Source: Burkholderia pyrrocinia (lineage in GTDB: Bacteria; Pseudomonadota; Gammaproteobacteria; Burkholderiales; Burkholderiaceae). From it: a stretch of 64,000 nt of DNA. Shown here piece by piece: positions 9,464-20,826 of the stretch. The stretch is taken from NCBI RefSeq assembly GCF_018417535.1, contig NZ_CP070978.1, positions 2,232,001-2,296,000 on the forward strand. Reading direction: 5' to 3'. Within the stretch, counting starts at the first letter, position 1, and each line of letters starts with the position of its first letter. Made by a program: the position numbers and the translations under genes. The notes under the pieces were generated by a model, which had not been told where the DNA came from, did not search any database, and saw only the letters and a list, made by a program, of their open reading frames with translations.

Positions 9464-9570
9464 CGGCGGGCCGACGCGCGTCGCATATGCCTGTTGCGGG
9501 CAATGGATGGAAGTGCCCCGCGGTCGGTGGCGTTTTTGCGTCCGCGCGCCGCGCCGTAGCGGCAGCCGTT

Positions 9571-11676
9571 CTAGAACGAGTACGCGAGCGACGCGAACAG
9601 GCTGCGCGGCGCGCCCGGCGTGACCCACAGGCTGTTGTACGAGCTGACGTAGTACGTGCGGTTGAACAGGTTGTTCAGCACGACCGACGCACGCAGATGC
9701 TTGTTGACCTGCACATAGCCGTTGAGCTGCACGGTTGCGTAAGCCGGCAGGTCGAAGCCGTCCTGCGTGTTCGCGGTGTTGCCCGCGCGGCGCCCGACGT
9801 AGATCACGCCCGCGCCCGCGCCGGCCTTGTCGACGAGCGGCAGCGCGGTTTCGTACATCAGCAGCGCGCTGCCGCTCAGGCGCGGAATGTCGACGAGGCG
9901 TGCGCCCGGCGTCAGCACGCTGTCGTGCGTGACCTGCGCATCGACGTACGCGAGGTTGACGATGCCGCGCAATCCGTGACCCAGTTCGCCGTTCCATTCG
10001 AATTCGACGCCGCGGCTGCGCACTTCGCCGGCCGCGCGCGAGAACCCGGCATTCGCCGGATCGGCGGTCAGCACGTTGCGCTTGTTCACGTAGAACGCAG
10101 CGACGGTCGCGAGCCAGCGCGTGCCAGCCCATTTCACGCCGGCTTCGTAGCCGTGCCCTTTCTCCGGATCGAACGCGCGGCCGTTCACGTCGGCGCCGTT
10201 GTTCGGCCGGAACGAATACGCGGTGTTCGCGTACAGCGACAGCGCGGGGCTGGCCTCGTACACGATGCCGAGCCGCGGGCTCAGCGCCGTTTGCAGCTGG
10301 CTCGTCGTCACGCCCTTCAGGCGATTCTCGACCGACTGATGAAAGCGGTCCCAGCGCAACCCGGCGAGCACTTTCCAGTGCGGCCCGAACGCGAGCGTGT
10401 CCTGCGCGTACAGGCCCTGGCCGTCGTCACGCTCCAGCAGGTTCGTCGCGGTGCGCGGCACGGGCGCCGGCTGGCCGTAGACCGGATCGAAGATGTCGAT
10501 CGCATACGGCGCGGCGGCCGTCGGCGTCGAGCGCGAGACGAACTGGTCGTAGTTGAAGCGGTACGCGTCGACGCCCATTACGAACGAATGGCCGATGCCG
10601 GCGGTGCGAGTCTTGCCGGCCACTTCGACACGCCCCTGCACGTCGTTAGAGTGAAACGCGACCTGCCGGTAGCGGCGCCACAGCGTGCGGCCGTCCGGCT
10701 GCAGCGAGAACGCCTCGGACGAGCGGCCGGACAGGTCGGTGTCGCGCTGCGCGAAGCCGGCGTTGACCGACCAGTCGGCATTGAAGCGATGTTCGAGCGT
10801 GAACTGGTGCCCGGAGTTGCGCACGTCGTAATCGCCGTCGCGCGGCTCGCCCATGAACCTCGACGCCGGCACCGCACCGAGCTGCCCGTTGACCGCGACC
10901 ACGCCGCGATCGAGCGGCGCGCGCTGGCGTGCGGTCTCGAATTCGTAGTGGAGCGTCGTGTCCGTGCCGATATCCCACGTGAACGACGGCGCGAACAGGT
11001 AGCGCTTGCTCGACACCGTATCGCGGAAGCTGCCGTTGTCCTCGTTCATCGCGATGAAGCGGTACGCGAGCGACTTCGTGACGGGGCCGGTCGAATCGAG
11101 CGTCTCGCGCAGCGCGCCGTAGCTGCCGGCAGACACGCCGATCGTGTTCGAGCGCGCGAACTGCGGCTGCTTCGTCGTGTAGCTGATGAGCCCGCCCGGG
11201 TCGCCGCGGCCGTACAGCGCGGACGCGGGGCCCTTGAGGACTTCCATGCGCTCGAGCGTCGCGGTATCGCGCGGCACGCTCATGCCGCGATTCCACGAGA
11301 AGCCGTTGACGAGGTAGTCGGTGCCTGACGTGCTGCCGTCGCCGGCAAAGCCGCGCACCGCGTAGTTGTCCCACAGGCCGCCGAAGTTGTTTTGCCGCGC
11401 GACGCCGGCAACCCAGTCGTACAGGTCGTCACCGCGCGTGGCGGCCACGGTCTGGATCAGTTTCGTATCGACGCTGCTGACCGCGAACGGAATCTCCATC
11501 ACGTCCGTCTCGGTGTGCGTCGCGCTCGTCGATTCGGGCGCGCGAAACGGTGCCTTCGTGCGCTGTCCGGAGATTTCGATCGCGGGCAGCGACAGCTCCT
11601 GAGCATCGGCGGCGTTCAGCCCGGCCGTGCCGACGACGATGGCCATCGGTGCGGCCGCCCATTTCTTCCTGCTCAT
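9571..11676 (-). CDS. TonB-dependent siderophore receptor
   Basis: A 701-residue outer-membrane receptor. The N-terminus carries a signal peptide ending near NAADAQ, then a TonB-box/plug region (LPAIEISGQ, FAVSSVDTKLIQ, GLWDNYAVRGFA, VLKGPASALYGRGDPGGLI), and a 22-strand barrel ending in the aromatic SLFASLAYSF. The plug motif matches the ferrichrome/ferrioxamine/pyochelin receptor group. There is no STN extension, so sigma/anti-sigma signalling is unlikely. The ATG at 11676 has GGACGGGG before it. A Fur-like palindrome lies about 100 bases upstream. No siderophore synthesis genes are near, so it is probably used for foreign siderophores. Confidence 0.92.
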   Translation of the reverse strand: MSRKKWAAAPMAIVVGTAGLNAADAQELSLPAIEISGQRTKAPFRAPESTSATHTETDVMEIPFAVSSVDTKLIQTVAATRGDDLYDWVAGVARQNNFGGLWDNYAVRGFAGDGSTSGTDYLVNGFSWNRGMSVPRDTATLERMEVLKGPASALYGRGDPGGLISYTTKQPQFARSNTIGVSAGSYGALRETLDSTGPVTKSLAYRFIAMNEDNGSFRDTVSSKRYLFAPSFTWDIGTDTTLHYEFETARQRAPLDRGVVAVNGQLGAVPASRFMGEPRDGDYDVRNSGHQFTLEHRFNADWSVNAGFAQRDTDLSGRSSEAFSLQPDGRTLWRRYRQVAFHSNDVQGRVEVAGKTRTAGIGHSFVMGVDAYRFNYDQFVSRSTPTAAAPYAIDIFDPVYGQPAPVPRTATNLLERDDGQGLYAQDTLAFGPHWKVLAGLRWDRFHQSVENRLKGVTTSQLQTALSPRLGIVYEASPALSLYANTAYSFRPNNGADVNGRAFDPEKGHGYEAGVKWAGTRWLATVAAFYVNKRNVLTADPANAGFSRAAGEVRSRGVEFEWNGELGHGLRGIVNLAYVDAQVTHDSVLTPGARLVDIPRLSGSALLMYETALPLVDKAGAGAGVIYVGRRAGNTANTQDGFDLPAYATVQLNGYVQVNKHLRASVVLNNLFNRTYYVSSYNSLWVTPGAPRSLFASLAYSF

Positions 11677-12114
11677 ACCCCGTCCTTCAAAGATTGGTCC
11701 GCGTTCGGGCACCGCGGGCCGTCTCGCGCCGGCAACCGTGTTCCAAACAGTACATTTGCGAGCCGAAATTTAATGCAAATGAGAGCTATTCTCAATCGTA
11801 AGTTGACCTTGTTGCGTTTAGACGAAAAGGCGTGCGGGAGAACGGGCGGCGCGGTCGGATTTGCCGGGGAGCACCGGACGAGGCGCGTTCGGGTTCGGGG
11901 GAGTTGCCGGCGGGTATTGTCCATGCCGTGCGAATTCGGGAAGGGTGCGCGAAAAGCCGAATGACGGCTCACCGACCTGCGCGGTTCACGGCAGCGGTGG
12001 ATAAGCGCGCTGCGCCGTTCTACGGGCGCAGAACGTCCCGGAAGTGCGAAGACCCGGGCCGCACGGGCCGGTCAGCTGACTGCTCGCATAACCGTGGCCG
12101 GACACGTGCCGGCG
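11677..12114. other. Intergenic region upstream of the TonB receptor; no gene seen
   Basis: About 440 bases separate the receptor start from the end of the GntR gene. The first 120 bases are less GC-rich and hold the Fur-like site. The rest is GC-rich with no open frame that resembles a protein. Confidence 0.6.
11778..11796. promoter_or_regulatory. Candidate Fur box upstream of the TonB receptor
   Basis: AATGAGAGCTATTCTCAAT has the TGAGA-N5-TCTCA arms common in proteobacterial Fur boxes and lies in the AT-richer promoter region of a siderophore receptor. It is an imperfect match to the 19-bp consensus, so the call is tentative. Confidence 0.55.
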
Positions 12115-12756
12115 TCACCCGCCTTCGACGAGCCGCAACACGATGCGCCGAGCCGAATCGAGATGCGCGACGGTCATCGCGCGGGCGCCGCGTGCATTGC
12201 GTTCGCGGCACGCTTGCAGGATCTCCTCGTGCTCGACCTGGAACGACGGTGTGTCCGCGAGCAGCGTGGCTTGCAGGCGCTCATATCGTTCGACCTGGCT
12301 GCGCAGCTCCGCGATCGCCTTCAACTGCCGCTCGTTGCCGCAGCACGAATACAGCCGCGCATGGAATTCGCGGTTCAGCTCGCCTTGCCGGCGCGGCACG
12401 TTCGATTCGCCGAGCAGCCGATGCACGAGTTCGGCGCGCGCGAGCGTCTCGTCGTCGAGCCGCTTCACGCTGCGATAGATCGCGTCGCCTTCGAGCAGCG
12501 CGCGCATGTCGTAGATCTCCTGCACGTCGGACGCGCCCAGCATCCGCACGACCGCGCCGCGATTGCGGAAGATGTCCAGCAGCCCTTCGCGCTCCAGCCG
12601 CTGGATCGCTTCGCGCATCGGAATCCGGCTGATCCCGAAACGCTCGGCGAGGTCGCGTTCGACGAGCCGCTCGCCGCCGTGCAGCTCGCCGTTGATAATC
12701 ATTTCCCGCAGCGATGCGGCCACCGCGTCCGCCGTCGAATCGAGTCTGGCTTCCAT
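12115..12756 (-). CDS. GntR-family regulator (FadR subfamily, FCD domain)
   Basis: A 213-residue regulator. The winged HTH spans residues about 5-70 (AASLREMIINGELHGGERL, then DLAERFGISRIPMREAIQRL). An all-helical FCD ligand domain follows, with Asp/His/His metal-site features such as NREFHARLYS and HEEILQA. The start at 12756 is chosen because GAGGA precedes it and because a longer start would place the palindromic operator inside the gene. The downstream neighbour on the other strand is an OsmC protein, which it may co-regulate. FCD regulators often sense organic acids; the ligand is unknown. Confidence 0.85.
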   Translation of the reverse strand: MEARLDSTADAVAASLREMIINGELHGGERLVERDLAERFGISRIPMREAIQRLEREGLLDIFRNRGAVVRMLGASDVQEIYDMRALLEGDAIYRSVKRLDDETLARAELVHRLLGESNVPRRQGELNREFHARLYSCCGNERQLKAIAELRSQVERYERLQATLLADTPSFQVEHEEILQACRERNARGARAMTVAHLDSARRIVLRLVEGG

Positions 12757-12783
12757 CCCGTCGGGTTCCTCATTTTGGAATAA

Positions 12784-12793
12784 TGGTATACCA
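12784..12793. promoter_or_regulatory. GntR-type palindrome between the gntR and osmC-like genes
   Basis: TGGTATACCA is a perfect palindrome centred on GTATAC, typical of FadR/VanR-type GntR operators. It is flanked by a wider inverted repeat GGAAT (12777-12781)/ATTCC (12800-12804). It lies 27 bases from the regulator start and 57 from the OsmC start, so auto-regulation and control of both genes is likely. Confidence 0.65.
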
Positions 12794-12850
12794 AATGGCA
12801 TTCCGGTGCCACAATGACCGCCTCACGTTCCGATATCGAAGGAGAGCGAG

Positions 12851-13327
12851 ATGGCCCATGGCGAACATAAGTACCGCGTGACGGTGGAGTGGACCGGCAA
12901 CCGGGGAACGGGCACGTCGGGGTATCGCGATTACGGTCGCGATCACGTGATCCGCGCGGGTTCGAAGCCGGACCTTCCGGGCTCGTCGGACGCAGCGTTC
13001 CGCGGCGACGCGGCGCGCTGGAATCCGGAGGATTTGCTGCTCGCGTCGGCCTCGGCGTGCCATAAGCTCTGGTATCTGCATCTGTGTTCCGATGCGGGGA
13101 TCCGGGTGCTTGCGTATGTCGACGATGCGGAAGGGACGATGGTCGACAGCGCCGAAGCGGGCCGCTTCACGGAAATCGTGCTGCATCCGCACGTGACGAT
13201 CCGTGCGGGCGACGATCGTGCGCTCGCCGAGCGGCTGCATCACGACGCGCATGCGAAGTGCTATGTGGCGAACTCGGTGAACTTCCCGATCCGGTGTGAA
13301 CCGGTGATCGAGGTCGCGGCCGCGTGA
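12851..13327 (+). CDS. OsmC-family peroxide-detoxifying protein
   Basis: A 158-residue OsmC/Ohr-superfamily protein. The two redox cysteines typical of the fold are Cys70 in LASASACHKLWYLHLC and Cys137 in AHAKCYVANSVNFP. The N-terminal sheet contains VEWTGNRGTGTSGYRDYG, as in the small cytoplasmic OsmC group that reduces organic hydroperoxides. GGAGAGCGAG stands directly before the ATG. It is divergent from the GntR regulator and shares its palindrome-bearing promoter region. Confidence 0.88.
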   Translation: MAHGEHKYRVTVEWTGNRGTGTSGYRDYGRDHVIRAGSKPDLPGSSDAAFRGDAARWNPEDLLLASASACHKLWYLHLCSDAGIRVLAYVDDAEGTMVDSAEAGRFTEIVLHPHVTIRAGDDRALAERLHHDAHAKCYVANSVNFPIRCEPVIEVAAA

Positions 13328-13418
13328 CGCGTGCCGCGAGTGCCGGAAACCGAAGGGCGCGCGGCGCCTCCGGTTTGGCGCGTGGTCGCGGTCTTCCGAA
13401 CGTCATCCGGCACGCGCC

Positions 13419-14369
13419 TCACAACCCGATCCCGTACACCTCCCGCGCAGCCGCCCGGATCGCGTCGGCCATCACCGTGACGGCCGGCGAATGCAGCCGG
13501 TCGGTGCGCGTGATGATCCCGAAATCGTCCATCCGGCAATCCATCTCCAGCGGCAGCACCGTGACGATCCCGTGTCGCGCGTAGTAGCGCGCGACGTCCT
13601 CCGCGAGCACCGCGATCATGTCGCTCTGTTCGAGCAGTTGCGTGATGAACAGCAGCGCGGACGTCTCGACGAGGTTCGCGGGCGGCGCGAGGCTCGCGCG
13701 CTGGAACACGAGTTCGAAGCGATGGCGCAGCACGCTGCCGGCCGGCGGCACGACCCATGCGGCGCGCTGCACGTCCGCGAGCGACAGCGGCGCCTGCGCG
13801 AGCAGCGGATGGCCGGGCCGCACGACCGCGGCCACCGACTCGCCGGTCAGCGGCTCGTAGCGCAGGCGCAGCTTGTCGTGTTCGGCGGAGAGCCGGCCGA
13901 GCACGATGTCGATCTTGTCCTGCGCGAGATGTTCCAGCAGTACGTTGCTGGTGTCGATCTCGACCGACACGTGCAGGCCCGCATGCGTGCCCTTCACGGC
14001 GGCCACGGCCGGCGGCACGAGCCGCAGGCCGGGCGACGTGATCGCGCCCACCGCCACATGCCCGAGATGGCCGGCCTTCAGCGCGGCCAGTTCCTCGTGC
14101 GCCTGGTCGAGGCTGCCGAGCGCCGCGCGCGCGTGGCGGATCAGCGCGTCGCCGTACAGCGTCGGCCGCATCCCGCGCGGCAGGCGCTCGAACAGCACCG
14201 CGCCGATCGATTCCTCGAGTTCGCGCAGCAGCTTCGACGCGGCCGGCTGCGTCATGTTCAGCGCGGCCGCCGCGCGATGAATGCTGCCTTCGTCGGCGAG
14301 CGCGACGACCAGCAGGAGCTGGCGGGTCTTCAGGCGGCTGCGGTTTCCCCACGGGCTGGCATCGGGCAT
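13419..14369 (-). CDS. LysR-family regulator, GbpR-like, divergent from the arabinose operon
   Basis: A 316-residue LysR protein. The HTH spans residues about 15-75 (TRQLLLVVALADEGSIHRAA, MTQPAASKLLRELEESIG), and a two-lobe effector domain follows (VAVGAITSPGLRLVPPAV onward). Its sequence style matches GbpR-type regulators, which in Azospirillum and Agrobacterium control sugar-binding-protein genes in response to L-arabinose and D-galactose/D-fucose. It is divergent from the arabonate dehydratase, with tandem palindromes between them, so it is the probable sensor for the arabinose operon. Confidence 0.88.
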   Translation of the reverse strand: MPDASPWGNRSRLKTRQLLLVVALADEGSIHRAAAALNMTQPAASKLLRELEESIGAVLFERLPRGMRPTLYGDALIRHARAALGSLDQAHEELAALKAGHLGHVAVGAITSPGLRLVPPAVAAVKGTHAGLHVSVEIDTSNVLLEHLAQDKIDIVLGRLSAEHDKLRLRYEPLTGESVAAVVRPGHPLLAQAPLSLADVQRAAWVVPPAGSVLRHRFELVFQRASLAPPANLVETSALLFITQLLEQSDMIAVLAEDVARYYARHGIVTVLPLEMDCRMDDFGIITRTDRLHSPAVTVMADAIRAAAREVYGIGL

Positions 14370-14384
14370 CGTACGGGTTTATAT

Positions 14385-14404
14385 CGATATCGGAATCGAT
14401 ATCG
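14385..14404. promoter_or_regulatory. Tandem CGATATCG palindromes in the divergent LysR/arabinose promoter
   Basis: CGATATCG occurs at 14385-14392 and again at 14397-14404, separated by GAAT, and together they form a larger inverted repeat. They lie between the two divergent starts, 16-35 bases from the LysR start codon. A LysR tetramer site is the natural reading. Binding is inferred. Confidence 0.55.
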
Positions 14405-14483
14405 TAATCGCCTAAAACGTCATTAGCGAGTTATCAAAAATCTGCCTAGACTGCGCCGGTATCCCGTCACCACAGGACTGACG

Positions 14484-16235
14484 ATGTCGGCAACAAAACC
14501 CAGGCTGCGCTCCGCCCAATGGTTCGGCACGAACGACAAGAACGGCTTCATGTACCGGAGCTGGATGAAGAACCAGGGCATCCCCGATCACGAGTTCGAC
14601 GGCCGGCCGATCGTCGGCATCTGCAACACGTGGTCCGAACTGACGCCGTGCAACGCGCACTTCCGCAAGCTCGCCGAGTACGTGAAGCGCGGGATCTCCG
14701 AGGCGGGCGGCTTCCCGGTCGAGTTCCCGGTGTTCTCGAACGGCGAATCGAACCTGCGGCCGTCGGCGATGCTCACGCGCAACCTGGCGTCGATGGACGT
14801 CGAGGAGGCGATTCGCGGCAACCCGATCGACGCGGTCGTGCTGCTCGCCGGCTGCGACAAGACGACGCCCGCGCTGCTGATGGGCGCGGCGAGCTGCGAC
14901 GTGCCGGCGATCGTCGTGTCGGGCGGCCCGATGCTGAACGGCAAGCTCGAAGGGAAGAACATCGGCTCCGGCACGGCCGTGTGGCAACTTCATGAAGCGC
15001 TGAAGGCCGGCGAGATCGACCTGCATCACTTCCTGTCGGCCGAAGCCGGGATGTCGCGTTCGGCCGGCACCTGCAACACGATGGGCACCGCGTCGACGAT
15101 GGCGTGCATGGCCGAGGCGCTCGGCGTCGCGCTGCCGCACAACGCGGCGATTCCGGCCGTCGATTCTCGCCGCTACGTACTCGCGCACATGTCGGGCATC
15201 CGCATCGTCGAGATGGCGCTCGAAGGGCTCGTGCTGTCGAAGATCCTGACGCGCGCGGCGTTCGAGAACGCGATCCGCGCGAACGCGGCGATCGGCGGCT
15301 CGACCAATGCGGTGATCCACCTGAAGGCGATCGCGGGCCGCATCGGCGTGCCGCTCGAACTCGAGGACTGGATGCGCATCGGCCGCGACACGCCGACGAT
15401 CGTCGACCTGATGCCGTCGGGGCGCTTCCTGATGGAGGAGTTCTATTACGCGGGCGGGCTGCCGGCCGTGCTGCGCCGGCTCGGCGAAGGCGGGCTGCTG
15501 CCGAACCCCGATGCGCTGACGGTGAACGGCAGGTCGCTGTGGGACAACGTGCGCGAAGCGCCGAACTACGACGACGAAGTGATCCGCCCGCTCGACCGGC
15601 CGCTGATCGCGGACGGCGGCATCCGCATCCTGCGCGGCAATCTCGCGCCGCGCGGCGCGGTGCTGAAGCCGTCGGCGGCGAGCCCCGAGTTGCTGAAGCA
15701 TCGCGGCCGCGCGGTGGTGTTCGAGAACCTCGATCACTACAAGGCCACGATCAACGACGAAGCGCTCGACGTCGACGCGAGTTCCGTGCTCGTGCTGAAG
15801 AACTGCGGGCCGCGCGGTTATCCGGGGATGGCGGAGGTCGGCAACATGGGGCTGCCGCCGAAGCTGCTGCGCCAGGGCGTGAAGGACATGGTGCGGATTT
15901 CCGATGCGCGGATGAGCGGCACCGCGTACGGCACGGTCGTGCTGCACGTCGCGCCGGAAGCCGCCGCCGGCGGGCCGCTCGCGGCCGTGCGCGACGGCGA
16001 CTGGATCGAGCTCGACTGCGAGGCCGGCTCGCTGCATCTCGACATTACGGATGACGAACTGCAGCGCCGCCTGTCGGACGTCGATCCGACCGCGGCGCCG
16101 GGCGTGGCCGGCCAGCTCGGCAAGGGCGGTTATGCGCGGCTGTATATCGATCACGTGCTGCAGGCCGACGAGGGGTGCGACCTCGACTTCCTGGTCGGCA
16201 CGCGCGGCGCGGACGTGCCGAGCCATTCGCATTGA
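14484..16235 (+). CDS. L-arabonate dehydratase (IlvD/Edd family)
   Basis: A 583-residue IlvD/Edd-family dehydratase. The three [2Fe-2S] ligand cysteines are visible: Cys56 (ICNTWSELTPCNAH), Cys124 (LAGCDKTTP) and Cys197 (RSAGTCNTMGT); the catalytic serine region is SDARMSGTAYGTV. The ICNTWSELTPCN segment marks the sugar-acid dehydratase branch rather than branched-chain dihydroxyacid dehydratase. By context it converts L-arabonate to 2-keto-3-deoxy-L-arabonate in the cytoplasm. A related activity on D-galactonate or D-fuconate cannot be excluded. It is the first gene of the plus-strand operon and the ATG has AGGA before it. Confidence 0.85.
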   Translation: MSATKPRLRSAQWFGTNDKNGFMYRSWMKNQGIPDHEFDGRPIVGICNTWSELTPCNAHFRKLAEYVKRGISEAGGFPVEFPVFSNGESNLRPSAMLTRNLASMDVEEAIRGNPIDAVVLLAGCDKTTPALLMGAASCDVPAIVVSGGPMLNGKLEGKNIGSGTAVWQLHEALKAGEIDLHHFLSAEAGMSRSAGTCNTMGTASTMACMAEALGVALPHNAAIPAVDSRRYVLAHMSGIRIVEMALEGLVLSKILTRAAFENAIRANAAIGGSTNAVIHLKAIAGRIGVPLELEDWMRIGRDTPTIVDLMPSGRFLMEEFYYAGGLPAVLRRLGEGGLLPNPDALTVNGRSLWDNVREAPNYDDEVIRPLDRPLIADGGIRILRGNLAPRGAVLKPSAASPELLKHRGRAVVFENLDHYKATINDEALDVDASSVLVLKNCGPRGYPGMAEVGNMGLPPKLLRQGVKDMVRISDARMSGTAYGTVVLHVAPEAAAGGPLAAVRDGDWIELDCEAGSLHLDITDDELQRRLSDVDPTAAPGVAGQLGKGGYARLYIDHVLQADEGCDLDFLVGTRGADVPSHSH

Positions 16236-16424
16236 GCGGCGGGCTGCGGCCCGCGGTCGCGGACGGCAATCGACAGCCACGGGGCCGGACGGAAAACCGC
16301 GCAGCGTCGGCTGCGGCCGATCGCAGGGCAGGGGGCGTACGCACGCGCTGACGCGCCGGCGTATGCCGACAGCGAAGCAGGGAACCCACGCAACAAGTGC
16401 CGACGTGGGCGAACAGGAGACAGG

Positions 16425-17783
16425 ATGACGACGCAGTACACGCCCGCGCAACCGGCGGCGGGACAGCCGGACTCGCCGACCGCCGTCAACGAACGGCAAC
16501 TGACCCGGCTGCTCACGCGCAAGCTCGTGCCGTTTCTCGCGCTGATCTACGTGGTCGCGTACGTCGACCGTACCGTCGTCGGCTTCGCGAAGCTGCACAT
16601 GAACGCGGCGATCGGCCTGGGCGACGCCGCGTACGGGCTCGGCGCGGGCCTGTTCTTCATCGGCTATTTCCTGTGCGAGGTGCCGAGCAATCTTGCGCTC
16701 GAACGCTTCGGCGCGCGCGTGTGGTTCGCGCGGATCCTCGCGACGTGGGGCGCGATCACGATGGCGACGGCGCTGGTGCAGGGGCCGACCAGCTTCTACG
16801 TGCTGCGTTTCCTGCTCGGCGCGGCCGAAGCCGGCCTGTATCCCGGCATCCTCTACTTCCTCACGCAATGGTTCCCGATGCGCGACCGCGCCCGCGTGAT
16901 CGGGTTGCTCGTGCTCGCGCAGCCGCTCGCCGGCATCGTGACGGGCCCGCTCGCGGGGCTGCTGCTGTCCACGCACGGGCTGTTCGGGCTGTCGAACTGG
17001 CAGACGCTGTTCGTCGTCAGCGGCCTGCCTGCCGTGCTGCTCGCGTGGCCGACGCTGCGGCTGCTGCCCGAATCGCCGGCGCGGGCGCGCTGGCTGAACG
17101 ATGACGAACGGCGCTGGATCGCGCGCCAGCTCGCCGCCGATCGCGACACATACCGCCCCGATGCGCACCGCAATCCGCTCGCCACGCTGGCCGACCGGCG
17201 CGTGCTGCTGCTCGCGGCGCTGTTCCTGCCGTTCCCGCTGTGCATCTACGGGCTGTCGCTGTGGCTGCCGACGATCATTCACGCGTTCGGCGCGGGCGAC
17301 GCGGCCACCGGCCTGCTGTCCGCCGTGCCGTACCTGTTCGCGGTGGTCGGGCTGCTGGTCGTGCCGCGTCACTCGGATCGCACGCGCGAACGCTACTGGC
17401 ACATCGTCGTCGTGTCGGCCGCCGCGGCGCTGACGATGGCCGCGAGCGCATGGGCGCGGCAGCCCGCGCTGCAGTTCCTGTTCATCTGCCTCACGGCGTT
17501 CTCGCTTTACTCGATCCAGGCCGTCGTATGGACGCTGCCCGGCGAATTCCTGACCGGGACGAGCGCGGCGGTCGGCATCGCCGCGATCAATTCGCTCGCG
17601 AATCTCGGCGGCTATGTCGGGCCGTACGGCATCGGCCTGATCAAGCAGGCGACCGGCAGCCTCGCGGCCGGCCTGTATTTCCTCGCGGCGACGCTGCTGT
17701 TCGCGGTGCTGATCACGTTCGTGGTCCGCGCGACGCTGCGCGCGCCGCAGCCGGCCGCGGGCACGCTCGCCCGCGAATCGTGA
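16425..17783 (+). CDS. MFS transporter, anion:cation symporter (ACS) family
   Basis: A 452-residue 12-TM transporter. TM1 starts VPFLALIYVVAYVDRTVVGF and TM2-3 read FFIGYFLCEVPSNLALERFGARVW, the pattern of ACS symporters for sugar acids and carboxylates. It lies between two enzymes of the arabinose pathway, with a strong AGGAGACAGG before the ATG. Uptake of L-arabonate or a related aldonate into the same pathway is the simplest role, in parallel with the arabinose ABC importer encoded downstream. Confidence 0.85.
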   Translation: MTTQYTPAQPAAGQPDSPTAVNERQLTRLLTRKLVPFLALIYVVAYVDRTVVGFAKLHMNAAIGLGDAAYGLGAGLFFIGYFLCEVPSNLALERFGARVWFARILATWGAITMATALVQGPTSFYVLRFLLGAAEAGLYPGILYFLTQWFPMRDRARVIGLLVLAQPLAGIVTGPLAGLLLSTHGLFGLSNWQTLFVVSGLPAVLLAWPTLRLLPESPARARWLNDDERRWIARQLAADRDTYRPDAHRNPLATLADRRVLLLAALFLPFPLCIYGLSLWLPTIIHAFGAGDAATGLLSAVPYLFAVVGLLVVPRHSDRTRERYWHIVVVSAAAALTMAASAWARQPALQFLFICLTAFSLYSIQAVVWTLPGEFLTGTSAAVGIAAINSLANLGGYVGPYGIGLIKQATGSLAAGLYFLAATLLFAVLITFVVRATLRAPQPAAGTLARES

Positions 17784-17833
17784 ACGCTTTGTTTTCCGGC
17801 TGAACGCCGATTCGACCGACGCAGGACCGAGCC

Positions 17834-19718
<1,885 letters not shown>

Positions 19719-19792
19719 ACGTGCCGGCGCGCTTCGCCGCGACCGCGCACGACGAATCATTACGACCCAAGCCAGTAGAAAGGAGACACCGC

Positions 19793-20806
19793 ATGAACCG
19801 CACGACTCGCACGATTCGCCGACACACGTTGCGCGCGCTGCTCGCCGCGCTTTGCATCGCGCCGCTCGGGATGCAGGGCGCCGCGCGCGCCGACGCGCCG
19901 CTGAAGATCGGCTTCCTGGTGAAGATGCCCGAGCAGGCGTGGTTCATCAACGAACAGAACGCGGCGTCCGCGCTCGGCCAGAAGGAGAATTTCTCGGTTG
20001 TGAAGATCGGCACGCCCGACGGCGAGAAGGTGCTGGCCGCGATCGACAACCTCGGTTCGCAGGGCGCGCAGGGTTTCGTGATCTGCGCGCCCGACGTGCG
20101 CCTCGGCCCGGCGATCGCCGCGCGCGCGAAGCGCTACAACATGAAGTTCGTGACCGTCGACGACCAGCTCGTCGATTCGACCGGCAAGCCGCTCGCGAAT
20201 GTGCCGCACCTCGGGATGTCGGCGACCAAGATCGGCAACCAGGTCGGCCAGGCGATCGCCGACGAGATGAAGCGGCGCGGCTGGAAGCCCGAGGAAGTCG
20301 GCGCGCTGCGGATCACCAACTACGAGCTGCCGACCGCGAAGCTGCGCACCGACGGCGCGACGCAGGCGCTGCTCGCGAACGGCTTCCGCAAGGAGAACAT
20401 CTTCGACGCGCCGCAGAAGACGACCGACGACGAAGGCGGCTTCAGCGCGGCCGCGCCGGTGCTCGCGCGGCATCCGAACGTGAAGAAATGGGTGGTCTAC
20501 GCGCTGAACGAGGAAACCGTGCTCGGCGCGGTGCGCGCGACCGAACAGCTGCACATCCCGGCGGCCGACGTGATCGGCGTCGGCATCAACGGCGCGGGCG
20601 AAGCGTTCGCCGAGTTCCAGAAGAAGGAGCCGACCGGCTTCTACGGGACGATCGCGGTCAGCTCGACGAACCACGGCAAGGACAGCACGCAGAATCTCGT
20701 CGACTGGATCCGCAACGGCAAGACGCCGGCGGCCGACACGCAGACGAGCGGCAAGCTGATGACGCGCGCCAACTGGCAGGCCGTGCGCACCGAGCTCGGC
20801 ATCTGA
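19793..20806 (+). CDS. araF: L-arabinose-binding periplasmic protein
   Basis: A 337-residue periplasmic binding protein of the ribose/galactose/arabinose type. The signal peptide ends near MQGAARA, and the mature part starts [18 protein letters not shown], a hallmark of AraF. Further AraF-like segments are [17 protein letters not shown] and [25 protein letters not shown] precedes the ATG. It is followed directly by the araG- and araH-type genes and captures L-arabinose for import. Related proteins also bind D-galactose and D-fucose. Confidence 0.9.
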   Translation: MNRTTRTIRRHTLRALLAALCIAPLGMQGAARADAPLKIGFLVKMPEQAWFINEQNAASALGQKENFSVVKIGTPDGEKVLAAIDNLGSQGAQGFVICAPDVRLGPAIAARAKRYNMKFVTVDDQLVDSTGKPLANVPHLGMSATKIGNQVGQAIADEMKRRGWKPEEVGALRITNYELPTAKLRTDGATQALLANGFRKENIFDAPQKTTDDEGGFSAAAPVLARHPNVKKWVVYALNEETVLGAVRATEQLHIPAADVIGVGINGAGEAFAEFQKKEPTGFYGTIAVSSTNHGKDSTQNLVDWIRNGKTPAADTQTSGKLMTRANWQAVRTELGI

Positions 20807-20826
20807 GCGGCCGGGGCGAGAACGCG

